A stretch of DNA of 51,081 nt from contig VGTK01000015.1 in assembly GCA_016874715.1 (NCBI GenBank), forward strand, positions 1-51,081, written 5' to 3'. The position numbers and the translations under genes are program-made. The notes beneath the pieces were generated by a model. It was not told where the DNA came from. It saw nothing but the letters and a program-made list of their open reading frames with translations, and searched no databases. Below are positions 1 through 8,644 of this stretch, one piece after another. The stretch is from Deltaproteobacteria bacterium (GTDB taxonomy: Bacteria; Desulfobacterota; Binatia; UBA12015). The number at the start of each line of letters is the position of its first letter. The stretch's first letter is position 1.

Positions 1-593
1 CGCACCACCTCGCCGCTGGTGCGCGGCGGCCCCGGCCGGAAGCCGCGCCGCGGCGGCGCCGGCCGATCCGCCACGCGCACCTCGACCACGTCGCCGTGCA
101 GCGCGTCCGCCTCCATCCCCGCGGGGACGAACACGTCGCCGCCGCGCTCACGCGGCGACGAGCCTTGCGGCGCAACGAAGCCGTAGCCCTGCCGTGTGCG
201 CGCGTAGCGCCCCTCGACCAGACCGCGGCCGGCGCGCGGATCACGCCGGCCCTTCGCCTCGCGCGGCGCAGGCGCGCGACTCTCGCGTGACGCTCTCTCG
301 CGGCGCGCGGTCGTTGCGCCGGGCGCCAGGACGGGGGCCGGCGACGAGCTGTCGGGCGCCACCGCGCGCCCGCTGCGCAGGTCGATCGGGCGCAGCCACT
401 GGTAGCGGGTCTTGCCGACGCGGCGGAGCTTGCGCAGGGCAACCTGCCCATCGAGCAAGCGCGCGAGGCCGCGGTGGTCGTAGCGCTCGATCTCGAGGCG
501 TCGTGCGAGCTCGGGAATGCTGAGCGGTCGCGGAGCGACGCGCTCGAGCAGCTCCAGCAGCCGCTCGAGGGGGAGATCGGCGTCAGCGCCCAT
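1..593 (-). CDS. rnr: Ribonuclease R, N-terminal part (runs off the window)
   Basis: The 3'-5' exoribonuclease RNase R degrades structured RNA. The ATG at 593 opens a frame that stays open to the window edge (about 197 codons), so the catalytic RNB and S1 domains lie outside. Seen: an N-terminal winged-helix-like segment (residues 1-60, RPLSIPELARRLE), a Pro/Ala/Arg-rich linker, then an OB/cold-shock segment with GRYARTRQGYGFV, DVFVP and ALHGDVVEV. That order is typical of the RNase R/VacB N-terminus. The gene lies 103 bp downstream of an amidohydrolase on the same strand. RNase II or another RNB-family protein is possible, but the winged helix favours RNase R. Confidence 0.75.
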   Translation of the reverse strand, partial: MGADADLPLERLLELLERVAPRPLSIPELARRLEIERYDHRGLARLLDGQVALRKLRRVGKTRYQWLRPIDLRSGRAVAPDSSSPAPVLAPGATTARRERASRESRAPAPREAKGRRDPRAGRGLVEGRYARTRQGYGFVAPQGSSPRERGGDVFVPAGMEADALHGDVVEVRVADRPAPPRRGFRPGPPRTSGEVV

Positions 594-618
594 CCGGGGT
601 CCCTAGCCCGTCACGCGG

Positions 619-673
619 CGGGTGGCCAGCCACCCGTGATCCGACAGGAGCCCCGCCCCCCTCGGGGCGGGGC
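619..673. terminator. Two GC hairpins between amidohydrolase and rnr
   Basis: A perfect 10-bp stem (GCCCCGCCCC, 4-nt loop, 650-673) lies just downstream of the amidohydrolase stop. A second palindrome, CGGGTGGC-CA-GCCACCCG, covers 619-636. Neither has a T-run, so termination is inferred from stem strength and position only. Confidence 0.5.
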
Positions 674-696
674 ACCGTCGCGCAGCCGGGTGGGTC

Positions 697-1755
697 TCAG
701 AGGTTGTAGAGCTTCGCCGCGTTGTCGGAGAAGAGGCGCTTCTTGGTCTTCTCGGAGAGGTCGTTGCGCTCGGCGATCATCTTGACGGTGTCGGGGAAGC
801 CACAGTCCCAGTGGTAGTAGTCCGACGCGTAGATGATGCGCTCGTCGCCGCAGAGCTTCACCACCTCGGGGATCATCGCCTCGTCGGGATCGCAGGAGAT
901 CCAGCAGTTCGAGTGGAAGTACTCGCTCGGCTTGCGGTCGATCTTCGGCGCCTGCTCCGGCATCTTCTCGTAGTGCTCGTCGAGGCGCCACAGCCAGAAC
1001 GGCAGCCAGCCGCAGCCCGACTCCATGAACGCGACCTTCAGCTTCGGGAAGCGCACGAAGACGCCACCGACGCAGAACGAGTCGAGCGCGATCATGTTGC
1101 CGACCGGGTGCGTGATCGCGTGGACCTCCAGGCGGGTGTTGAAGCGGTCGACGCACACCGGGTACTGGTCCGGCGCCTGACCGCCGCCGTGCACGCACAC
1201 CGGGACGTTCAGCTTCTCCGCCTCGGCCCACACCACGTCGAACGACGGATGGTCGAGGTTCTTGTCGCGGATGTGCTGGGGGCAGACCATGCCGACGAGG
1301 CCGAGCTCCGTGACGGCGCGGCGCAGCTCCTTCGCCGCCAGCTGCGGGTCGATCATCGGCAGCTTGGCGAGCGCCTTGACGCGACCACCCGCCTCCTTGT
1401 TGAACGCAGCCTTCGAGTTGTTCACCGCCTGGCAGAGGGCAAGCGAGAACTCGGGATCGAGCATCGCCCACTCCTCGCCCGCACCGCCGGGGAAGGTCAC
1501 GGTGACGTCGATGCCCTCGAGGTCCATGTCCTCGAGGCGGAGCTTCGGGTCGTTCATGCCCGGGCGGATGTCGAACTTGTCACCAGGCCGGGCCTGTCCG
1601 CCCCCGGGCAGCGGCAGCCGGCTGTAGTGCTTCTTGATCTTGTCGCGAAACTCGGCGAGGCGCGGTTTCAGCGCGTCGGGAATGCCCTCCTGCCAGTTGG
1701 CGAACTCGCCCCCGTGTCCGTCGGCGTCGAGAACGTGGAAGCCGTACTTGCCCAT
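697..1755 (-). CDS. Amidohydrolase family 2 (ACMSD-like TIM barrel)
   Basis: A 352-residue protein of the Amidohydro_2 type, metal-dependent hydrolases/decarboxylases related to ACMSD. The N-terminus carries VLDADGH, the D-x-H variant of the family's HxH metal motif. A His occurs in VCVHGGG near the middle, and the C-terminus has YASDYYHWD with the expected metal-binding Asp. The ATG at 1755 follows a strong AGGAGG ribosome site. It lies just downstream of a Zn-alcohol dehydrogenase on the same strand (34-bp gap) and is probably co-transcribed with it and the aldehyde dehydrogenase. The substrate is not evident; hydrolysis or decarboxylation of an organic acid intermediate is inferred from the family. 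Confidence 0.8.
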   Translation of the reverse strand: MGKYGFHVLDADGHGGEFANWQEGIPDALKPRLAEFRDKIKKHYSRLPLPGGGQARPGDKFDIRPGMNDPKLRLEDMDLEGIDVTVTFPGGAGEEWAMLDPEFSLALCQAVNNSKAAFNKEAGGRVKALAKLPMIDPQLAAKELRRAVTELGLVGMVCPQHIRDKNLDHPSFDVVWAEAEKLNVPVCVHGGGQAPDQYPVCVDRFNTRLEVHAITHPVGNMIALDSFCVGGVFVRFPKLKVAFMESGCGWLPFWLWRLDEHYEKMPEQAPKIDRKPSEYFHSNCWISCDPDEAMIPEVVKLCGDERIIYASDYYHWDCGFPDTVKMIAERNDLSEKTKKRLFSDNAAKLYNL

Positions 1756-1789
1756 GCGATTCCTCCTGTCCGACGTGCGCGGACGCCAG

Positions 1790-2869
1790 CTACTTGGTCA
1801 TGTCGAAGAGGCCGCGCGCGAGCTCGCCGCGCTCGAGGTCCTCGATGGCGTGATTGATTTCGGATAGCGCGTAGTGACGCGTGATCAGCTCGTCGATCTT
1901 GAGACGTCCCCCGAGGTAGAGCTCGGCGAGCATCGGGAAGTCGTGCTGCGGCCGCGCCGTTCCGTAGCGACAGCCTAGAACAGCGCGATCGACGCGCAAG
2001 GCGTTGACCAGAAAGTCGGCGCGGGCATCGAGCTTCGGCACGCCGACGATGGTCAGCGTGCCGCCCGGCGCGAGCGCGTTGAAAGCCTGCTCGATGGCAC
2101 TCAGGTGCCCGACGGCCTCGAACGCGTAGTCCACGCCGCGGCCGCGCGTGAGGTCCTTGACCCTCTGCACCGGGTCGCCCTCGCGCGCGTCGATGATGTC
2201 GGTCGCGCCGAAGCGCTGCGCCCACTCGAGCTTCGCGGGCATGAGGTCGATCGCGATGATCTTGCCCGCGCCGGCGAGCACACCGCCCTGGATGATGTTC
2301 AGACCGATGCCGCCCGCGCCGAACACGGCCATGGTGCGGCCCGCCTCGACCTTCGCGCGGTTCAGCACGGCGCCGACGCCGGTGATGATGCCGCAGCCGA
2401 TCAACGCCGCCTGCGACATCGGCATCGCGGCCGGGACCGGGATCGCGCTCGAGACCCTGGCGATCGTGTGGCGCGCGAAGCTCGACGTGTTCGCGAACTG
2501 ATACGCGGGCTTGCCACGCACCGTGAACGGCGTGCCGGGACGCGGCGCGTTGTGGCACAGCGTCGGGTGACCGACGTCACACTCGGGACAGTGGCCGCAG
2601 TGCGCGAGCGTCGAGAGGATGACGCGGTCACCTTCCTTGAGCGTCCGCACCCCGCCGCCGACCGCCTCGACGATGCCGGCCCCCTCGTGTCCCATGACGG
2701 TCGGGCGCGGCGTCGGGTAGGTCCCGTTGATCGCGCTCACGTCGGAGTGGCAGAGGCCCGCCGCCTGGATCGCGATGCGGACCTCGCCCTCCTGCGGATC
2801 GCGGACCACGATCTCCTCGACGGCGACCGGCGCCCCGACCTCGTGGAACACAGCTCCCTCGGTTCTCAT
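1790..2869 (-). CDS. Zinc-dependent alcohol dehydrogenase (MDR, class III-like)
   Basis: A 359-residue medium-chain dehydrogenase oxidising an alcohol to an aldehyde. Catalytic zinc ligands appear as Cys40 (GLCHSD), His61-Glu62 (GHEGAG) and Cys159 (LIGCGIITG). The structural zinc lobe has four cysteines at 91, 94, 97 and 105. The Rossmann loop GAGGIG is at about 184-189, and an Asp ending strand 2 (AIDLMPAK) favours NAD over NADP. It lies between an aldehyde dehydrogenase and an amidohydrolase on one strand, so sequential oxidation of an alcohol to an acid is a reasonable inference. The substrate cannot be read from the sequence. Confidence 0.88.
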   Translation of the reverse strand: MRTEGAVFHEVGAPVAVEEIVVRDPQEGEVRIAIQAAGLCHSDVSAINGTYPTPRPTVMGHEGAGIVEAVGGGVRTLKEGDRVILSTLAHCGHCPECDVGHPTLCHNAPRPGTPFTVRGKPAYQFANTSSFARHTIARVSSAIPVPAAMPMSQAALIGCGIITGVGAVLNRAKVEAGRTMAVFGAGGIGLNIIQGGVLAGAGKIIAIDLMPAKLEWAQRFGATDIIDAREGDPVQRVKDLTRGRGVDYAFEAVGHLSAIEQAFNALAPGGTLTIVGVPKLDARADFLVNALRVDRAVLGCRYGTARPQHDFPMLAELYLGGRLKIDELITRHYALSEINHAIEDLERGELARGLFDMTK

Positions 2870-2927
2870 CTCACCCTCGTGCGAAACGCCTTCCGATCAT
2901 CGCCCCCTCGTGCGGAACAGCCGCGGC

Positions 2928-4403
2928 TCAACTCGCCCATCCCACGTACTTGAGCTCGCTGTAGGTGCCGAGCGCGAAGCGCCCCCCGTCGCGGCCGATG
3001 CCGCTCATCTTGAAGCCCCCGAAGGGCGCGTCCGGGTTGGGCGGGCTGCCGTTGATCTGCACGGTTCCGGTGCGCATCGCGCGCGCGATGCGCAGCCCGC
3101 GCGCGGTGTCGCCGGTCCACACGTAGCCGTAGAGGCCGAACTCGGAGTCGTTGGCGATGCGGATCGCCTCGTCCTCGTCCTTGAAGCGGATCGCGGTGAT
3201 GACCGGCCCGAAGATCTCCTCGCGCGCGATCGCCATCTCGTTCGTCGCCCCGGTGAAAAGCGTCGGCTCGAAGTAGAACCCCTTCGGCAGGTGGGCCGGA
3301 CGCTTGCCACCACACGCGAGCTTCGCCCCTTCCTCGACGCCGATCCTCACGTAGCGCTCGACGCGGTCCCGCTGCACGCGCGACACGAGCGGCCCGACGA
3401 CGACGCCCTGCTCGTGCGGGTCGCCGATCTTGAGACGCGACGCCGCGGCGGCCATGCGGGCGGTGAACTCGTCGTGGATCGAGTCCTCGACCAGCAGCCG
3501 CGTCGGCGCGATGCAGATCTGTCCCGAGTGGAACGTCCACACGCTCATCGCCGTGCCCAGCGCCTTGTCGAGGTTCGCATCGGCGAAGACGATGTTCGCC
3601 GACTTGCCACCGAGCTCCATGAGCGTGCGCTTGAGCGTACGGCCGGCCGCCTCCTCGATCTTGCGGCCGACGAGAGAGCTGCCGGTGAACGAGATCATGT
3701 CGACGTCGGGCGAGACGGTCAGCGCTTCGCCGATCTCCGGTCCCGAGCCGCACACGTAGTTGACGACACCGGGCGGCAGCACCGACGCCAGGATCCGGGC
3801 AAGCTCGGCGATGCCGAGCGGGTCGAGCGGCGGCGGCTTGATGACGACCGTGTTGCCGCACGCGAGCGCCGGTCCGAGCTTGCCCGCGCAATTGGTCAGC
3901 GGAAAGTTGAACGGGCTGATGCAGGCGACCACGCCGACCGGGTCGCGCACCACGACGCCGCTCGCCAGCGTCGCGTTGCTGCCGGCGATTCCCGGGCGCT
4001 CGAGGGGCGGCAGGGGCTCGAGCACCGGCTCGCGCGCGAGCTCCGCGTACTTCTCGATCCGCGCGACCACCTCGCCGACCTGGAGCCGCTCGGCGATGGG
4101 CGCCAGCGCCCCGGTCTCGGCGATGGTCAACTCGACCAGCGAGCCCATCTCGGCCTTGAACTTGGCCGCCGCCTGCGACATCAGCGCCGCGCGCTCGCCG
4201 CCGCTCATGCGCGGCCACGGGCCTTCGAGGAACGCCTTCTTCGCCGCGCGCGCCGCGGCAGCCGCCTGCTCCGTCGAGCACTCCGGTGCGCGCCCCGCGA
4301 CCTCCTCGGTGGCCGGGTTGATGATGTCGTAGGTGCCGTTCGCCGCGGGGACCCACTCCCCGCCGATCAGCACCTTGTCGAAGACCGGGACGTCGTTGCT
4401 CAC
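2928..4403 (-). CDS. NAD(P)-dependent aldehyde dehydrogenase
   Basis: A 491-residue ALDH-superfamily enzyme oxidising an aldehyde to a carboxylate. Seen: Asn166 in SPFNFP, Lys189 in the cofactor-binding VIKPPPLDP, the GSSLVG loop (FTGSSLVGRK), the general base Glu263 in ELGGKSAN, the nucleophile Cys297 in GQICIAP, and EEIFGPV near the C-terminus. The length is normal. The start is GTG at 4403. It is the first gene of the minus-strand group with the alcohol dehydrogenase and amidohydrolase, and it is divergent from a TetR regulator 207 bp away, which probably controls it. Confidence 0.9.
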   Translation of the reverse strand: MSNDVPVFDKVLIGGEWVPAANGTYDIINPATEEVAGRAPECSTEQAAAAARAAKKAFLEGPWPRMSGGERAALMSQAAAKFKAEMGSLVELTIAETGALAPIAERLQVGEVVARIEKYAELAREPVLEPLPPLERPGIAGSNATLASGVVVRDPVGVVACISPFNFPLTNCAGKLGPALACGNTVVIKPPPLDPLGIAELARILASVLPPGVVNYVCGSGPEIGEALTVSPDVDMISFTGSSLVGRKIEEAAGRTLKRTLMELGGKSANIVFADANLDKALGTAMSVWTFHSGQICIAPTRLLVEDSIHDEFTARMAAAASRLKIGDPHEQGVVVGPLVSRVQRDRVERYVRIGVEEGAKLACGGKRPAHLPKGFYFEPTLFTGATNEMAIAREEIFGPVITAIRFKDEDEAIRIANDSEFGLYGYVWTGDTARGLRIARAMRTGTVQINGSPPNPDAPFGGFKMSGIGRDGGRFALGTYSELKYVGWAS

Positions 4404-4566
4404 TTCTCGGATTCGCTTTCGGGCTCGAAGTCGCGACCGACCGGAACGGCACGGGCAACGCCGCGCTTATCGCCCCCGAGAAGCCGAGGAATCAAGCAAC
4501 CGTCAGGCACGAGCTGGTCCTTCCGGCCCACTCCTTCGAGACTTCCCGAACTACCATTCGGAAAAC

Positions 4567-4598
4567 TGACTTGTCAATCGATTTCATCGTGGTATCTT
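4567..4598 (+). promoter_or_regulatory. Candidate tetR promoter with overlapping palindromic operator
   Basis: TTGTCA (4571-4576), a 16-bp spacer and TATCTT (4593-4598) resemble a sigma70 promoter, with the ATG at 4611, so the leader would be very short. The palindrome TGAC-TT-GTCA (4567-4576) overlaps the -35 box, where an autorepressor would be expected to bind. It lies in the only divergent gap between the aldehyde dehydrogenase and tetR. Binding is inferred. Confidence 0.4.
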
Positions 4599-4610
4599 CC
4601 GACGGCAGTA

Positions 4611-5273
4611 ATGGTCGCTCGCACCAGCCCGCCCGGTCGCCTGCCGCGGCGCGAGACCCCGGCGACGCCGCGCGCCGCCGCCCGCAAGGCGCGGGAGTCG
4701 GTCTATCGGGAGCACATCCTGTCCGCCGGCGAGAAGGTATTCGCCGAGCAGGACTTCGACGCGGCCAAGGTCCAGGACATCTCCCGCCTCGCCGGTCTGT
4801 CGATGGGCTCGATCTACGCCCTGTTTCCCAGCAAGGAGCAGATCTACGCGTCGATCCTCTCCAAGCGCGCCAACGAGTTGCTGGCGCTCGTGCAGGGCAT
4901 CAAGGACGCGCACCTGGCACCGATCGAGTCACTGGAGGCCCTGGTCACCACCTACATCGACTACTTCCACGCACACCCCGACTTCCTGCGCATGAACGTT
5001 CGCACCGGGGCCGCGTGGGCGCTGCGTGGCATGCACGAGTCGGGCCCGCGCGCGGAGCTCGCCGACACGATCCACGGCCTGCAGCGCGACATCTTCGCGC
5101 GCGGCGTCGCGGCGGGCGTCTTCATCGACGAGGATCCGGGATACCTCGGCGTCCTGTTCAGCGGCATCGACCAGATCCACCTCGCGCACTGGGTCGCCGG
5201 GGGAATGAAGGCGTCGCGCGACGATCTACGCGAGCGCCTGCTGCGCATCGTGCGCAAGACGTTTCTCCGCTAG
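4611..5273 (+). CDS. TetR/AcrR family transcriptional regulator
   Basis: A 220-residue regulator. The DNA-binding domain occupies about residues 30-80: a helix with ILSAGEKVFAEQDFD, then the helix-turn-helix VQDISRLAGLSMGSIYALFPSKEQIY, followed by an all-helical ligand/dimer domain. The same frame is open for 628 codons upstream, but that part lies antisense to the dehydrogenases and has no regulator features, so the ATG at 4611 is chosen. Divergence from the aldehyde/alcohol dehydrogenase genes suggests repression of that group by a pathway metabolite. The ligand is unknown. Confidence 0.88.
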   Translation: MVARTSPPGRLPRRETPATPRAAARKARESVYREHILSAGEKVFAEQDFDAAKVQDISRLAGLSMGSIYALFPSKEQIYASILSKRANELLALVQGIKDAHLAPIESLEALVTTYIDYFHAHPDFLRMNVRTGAAWALRGMHESGPRAELADTIHGLQRDIFARGVAAGVFIDEDPGYLGVLFSGIDQIHLAHWVAGGMKASRDDLRERLLRIVRKTFLR

Positions 5274-5288
5274 CCCGACCCGCGCCGC

Positions 5289-6620
5289 TCAGGCGCCCGC
5301 CGCCGCGGAACGCTGGTCGAGAATCTGCCGGTTGCGCCGCTGGCGCGCCTCGTCGAGCGGGAACGCCCACACGATCGCTGCGACCGCGATGCTCAGCAGG
5401 CAAGCGGGCCAAACGTACACGGCCTTCAGACCCGCGATCGCGGCCGTCGTGTTCTCGCCGCCCGGCACGAAGCCGATCACGTCGAGCGCCGCATAGGCGA
5501 TGCCGACCGCGACGGCGCTTCCGATCTTGTTGGTCATCGTGAGAAGCGAGAAGAAGAGGCCCGTGCGCTGGCTGCCGGAGTGCACGGCGTCCTCGTCCGC
5601 CACGTCGGCCATGATCGAGCGCATGAGAAAGGGGCCGGCACCGACGTTGACGCCGAGCAGGACGAAGCACAGCACGGCTGCGACGAGGTTGCCCTCGGGG
5701 ATCAGAAGGATGAACGGAATGGTCGCCGCGTTGAACAGCGACGACAGCGCGAGCGAGCGGTGCTTCCCGAGCCGGAAACTGACCCGCAGCAGGAACGGGA
5801 TGAACAGGACGCCCGCGAGCAGGTACACGAGGATCAGGACGCTCGCGCCGGCGAGCTTCAGCGCGTCGCCCGCGAGGAACAGGAAGAGGCTCGTGACGAT
5901 TCCGCCCGAGAGCCCACCGAGCAGATCGGCGGCGAGGAGGCGGCGGAGCGGCGCGTTGCGCACGACGATCGACAGCGTGTCGCGCCACGCGACGTGGCCC
6001 GCGTCGTGTGCCGGTCGCTCGGGCACGAGCGTCACCGCGAGTGCGACGGTGAGCGGCAGCAGGATCACGACGAACCAGCCCATCGACGCGATGCGCGTCG
6101 CGGCGACGTCGCCGCCCGCAGCGCGCTCGATGGCGACGGGGAGTGCGAGCACCAGCACCATGCCCAGGATGAGCGCCACCTCGCGGTAGCCCTGGATCCG
6201 CGATCGCTCGTTGTACTCGGGTGCCAGCTCGGCACCCCACGACATGTGCGACAGGGTGAGCAGCGTCCAGCCGACGTACAGCACCAGCATCCACCCGAGC
6301 AGATACGCGGCCGTCACCGGCGGACTCGGCATGAAGATCATCATCACCGAGCCCATCACGATCGGTACCGAGGCGACGAGCCAGGGCTTGCGGCGGCCCC
6401 AGCGGGTGTGCCAGCGGTCCGACACGATGCCGAGGATCGGGTCGGTCACGACGTCCCAGAACCGCGTCAGCATGAATACGGTTCCGACCGTCGCCAGCCC
6501 GAGCCCCATCTCGCCGGCATAGAATGGCGGCAGGTAGACTCCGATCGGCAGCCCCATCGCTGCGATGGGCAGCGCCGGGAGAGCGAACGTGGCGACGATC
6601 GAGGGGGAAAGCGGCTTCAT
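5289..6620 (-). CDS. GPH-family (MelB-like, MFS) cation symporter
   Basis: A 443-residue inner-membrane transporter with about 12 hydrophobic segments. The loop after the second segment, DRWHTRWGRRKPWL, is the hallmark of the glycoside-pentoside-hexuronide:cation symporter (MFS_2) family. A conserved Asp in WDVVTDPILG lies in the preceding helix. The ATG at 6620 is chosen because the protein begins directly with the first membrane helix; upstream in-frame codons lack transporter features. It is convergent with tetR (15-bp gap). The substrate may be a sugar conjugate or an organic acid; members of this family in degradative clusters are often not sugar carriers. Confidence 0.82.
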   Translation of the reverse strand: MKPLSPSIVATFALPALPIAAMGLPIGVYLPPFYAGEMGLGLATVGTVFMLTRFWDVVTDPILGIVSDRWHTRWGRRKPWLVASVPIVMGSVMMIFMPSPPVTAAYLLGWMLVLYVGWTLLTLSHMSWGAELAPEYNERSRIQGYREVALILGMVLVLALPVAIERAAGGDVAATRIASMGWFVVILLPLTVALAVTLVPERPAHDAGHVAWRDTLSIVVRNAPLRRLLAADLLGGLSGGIVTSLFLFLAGDALKLAGASVLILVYLLAGVLFIPFLLRVSFRLGKHRSLALSSLFNAATIPFILLIPEGNLVAAVLCFVLLGVNVGAGPFLMRSIMADVADEDAVHSGSQRTGLFFSLLTMTNKIGSAVAVGIAYAALDVIGFVPGGENTTAAIAGLKAVYVWPACLLSIAVAAIVWAFPLDEARQRRNRQILDQRSAAAGA

Positions 6621-6770
6621 GGCGCAGAGATGCGTCGCGCAGGACGTCGCCGTTCGGCTGGCCTCGCAAGCACCGGTACGAATTGACACGCGGCCACGTG
6701 CAGCGCATCGTCCGCGCGCGATGCCAGAGCCCCCGACGACGACCCACGGCTGCGCGAGCGGAGCGCCGCG

Positions 6771-7142
6771 ATGACACGCGACGAGGCGCTGGCGCTGTTC
6801 GGACGGCGCCGCGACGCCTGGCTCAGCGGCGACCTCGAAACGTATCTCGCGCTGTTCGCCGCGGACCTCGTCTTCCAGTCGCCCGCGCACGCCGAACCGC
6901 TGATCGGGCGTGACGCCTTCGAGAAGCTCGTGCGCGCATCGGCGGCCCACCTCGAGCCGCAGGAGTTCGTCTTCACCGACCTCGCGGTCGATGGCGACGT
7001 GGTCCTCGCCGAGTGGCGCATCGCCGCCCGGCACCGCGCCACGGGTCGGCGCATCGAGTGGTGGGGTATGAGCACGTGCAGCACGCGCGACGGCCTCATC
7101 ACTCGCTGGCGGGAGTACTGGAATCCCGCAGACGTTCGCTGA
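6771..7142 (+). CDS. SnoaL-like / NTF2-fold protein
   Basis: A 123-residue protein with the cone-shaped NTF2-like fold signature: N-terminal helix (EALALFGRRRDAWLSGDLETYLALFAAD, quoted here only as LETYLALFAAD), the strand VFQSP, the segment LIGRDAFEKLV, and the C-terminal strands EWRIAARH, RIEWWGMST and ITRWREYW. SnoaL-like proteins include polyketide cyclases, steroid isomerases and many of unknown role. No catalytic residue can be assigned. It is divergent from the symporter and convergent with nuoN. Confidence 0.65.
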   Translation: MTRDEALALFGRRRDAWLSGDLETYLALFAADLVFQSPAHAEPLIGRDAFEKLVRASAAHLEPQEFVFTDLAVDGDVVLAEWRIAARHRATGRRIEWWGMSTCSTRDGLITRWREYWNPADVR

Positions 7143-7171
7143 GAGGCGTCCTCCTCACCTGTGGGCGCCTG

Positions 7172-7193
7172 GTGCGCCGCCCCGGCGGCGCAC
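7172..7193. terminator. Convergent terminator hairpin at the nuoN end
   Basis: GTGCGCCGCC-CC-GGCGGCGCAC is a perfect 10-bp inverted repeat between the SnoaL-like gene (+) and nuoN (-), touching the nuoN stop codon. No T-run follows on either strand. It is probably a bidirectional terminator. Confidence 0.5.
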
Positions 7194-8644
7194 TACCGGA
7201 GCGCCGCGAACGCGTCGCGTGCGAAGTCGAGCGGGCCGTCCGGAAAGATCCCGAAGAAGATCGTACCCACCGTCGCGACCAGCAGGCACGCGATCAGCAG
7301 CGGCGCCGGCTCCATCGCCGTCTCCGGGCGAGACGGGTCGCGCATGTACATCTCGAAGATCAGCCGCAAGTAGTAGTATGCCGAGATCGCGCTGTTCAGC
7401 ACCATGATCACGGCGAGCCAGACGTAGCCGGCCTGGAGGATCGCCTCGATCAGGTAGAGCTTGCCGACGAAGCCGACCAGTGGCGGGATCCCCGTGAGCG
7501 AGAGCAGGAACAGCACCATCGCCGCCGCGATGAGCGGCTGGCGCGACGCGAGTCCCGCGTAGTCGTCGAACTGCTCGTTCACCTCACCCTTGCGGCCGAG
7601 CGAGATCACGACCGCGAACGCGCCGACGTTCATGAACGTGTAGGCAAGCAGGTAGAACAGGACGGCGCCGCCGCCACGCGGCGTGCCGGCGACGATCGCC
7701 GCGAGCAGGTAGCCAGCGTGCGCGATGCTCGAGTATGCGAGCATGCGCTTCACGTTGTTCTGCGCGACCGCAATCACGTTGCCGACGGTCATCGTCAGCA
7801 CGGCGAGCCACCACAGGACCATCGCCCAGTCGCCGTACAGCGAGCCCAGCGCAACGATGAACAGCCGGGCGAACCCGACCACGGCGGCCGCCTTGATGCC
7901 GACCGCCATGAGCGCCGTGACCGAGGTGGGTGCGCCCTGGTAGACGTCGGGTGCCCAGAAGTGGAACGGCACGGCGCTCACCTTGAAGCCGAGCGCCACC
8001 ACCAGCAGGGCGACCCCGCCGAGCGCGAGCAGCTTCGGCGCCTTCGGCAGCGCCGCCGCGATGGCGTCGTAGCTCGTCGCCCCCGTCGCGCCGTAGAGGA
8101 TCGCCATGCCGTAGAGCAGAAAGCCGGTCGCGAACGCGCCGAGCAGGAAGTACTTGAGCGCGGCCTCGCCCGAGCGCTCGTCGGTACGGTGGATTCCCGC
8201 GAGCACGTAGGCGGCGATCGACATCACCTCGATGCCGAGGAAGAGCACGACGAGGTCGCGCGCCCCGCCCATGATCATCATCCCCGAGGTGGCGAACAGC
8301 ACCAGGGGATAGACCTCCCGCGCGCGTACGCCGATGCTGGCCAGATACCCCGGCGCCATCAGCAGGCTCAGCCCGGCGGCGAGCAGGCAGACGACGTTGG
8401 TGAACGCCGCCACGCCGTCGAGCACGAAGGTGCCATGGAACGCCGCCTGCCCGTTCTCCCAGAGCGCGACGGTCGCGACGATTCCGCCCGCGAGGCCGAA
8501 GAGCGACAGCCACACCGGCCGCGACGGGTCCTTGTGGTCGTCGTTGAACACCTCGTAGAGCAGGCTCGTCGTCGCAAAGAGGACCACCACCAGCAGCGGC
8601 GTGACGGCGCGCAGCTCGGCGCCTCCAAAGACGACCTCGATCAC
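7193..8644 (-). CDS. nuoN: NADH-quinone oxidoreductase subunit N
   Basis: A 483-residue antiporter-like proton channel of the complex I membrane arm, with about 14 hydrophobic helices. The key Glu is in FLGIEVMSIAAYVLAG, and an internal channel Lys is in LGFKVSAVPFHFWAPD. AYSSIAHAGYLL is typical of NuoN. The start is GTG at 8644, whose GTG shares bases with the nuoM TGA (GTGA), so translation is coupled. It is the last gene of the operon and ends in a hairpin. Confidence 0.95.
   Translation of the reverse strand: MIEVVFGGAELRAVTPLLVVVLFATTSLLYEVFNDDHKDPSRPVWLSLFGLAGGIVATVALWENGQAAFHGTFVLDGVAAFTNVVCLLAAGLSLLMAPGYLASIGVRAREVYPLVLFATSGMMIMGGARDLVVLFLGIEVMSIAAYVLAGIHRTDERSGEAALKYFLLGAFATGFLLYGMAILYGATGATSYDAIAAALPKAPKLLALGGVALLVVALGFKVSAVPFHFWAPDVYQGAPTSVTALMAVGIKAAAVVGFARLFIVALGSLYGDWAMVLWWLAVLTMTVGNVIAVAQNNVKRMLAYSSIAHAGYLLAAIVAGTPRGGGAVLFYLLAYTFMNVGAFAVVISLGRKGEVNEQFDDYAGLASRQPLIAAAMVLFLLSLTGIPPLVGFVGKLYLIEAILQAGYVWLAVIMVLNSAISAYYYLRLIFEMYMRDPSRPETAMEPAPLLIACLLVATVGTIFFGIFPDGPLDFARDAFAALR

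Noticed and set aside
2727..4610. An 848-codon plus-strand frame ending in the TetR protein
   Set aside because: Its first 628 codons are antisense to the alcohol and aldehyde dehydrogenases and lack any domain; GC-rich DNA leaves such frames open. Only 4611-5273 is kept.
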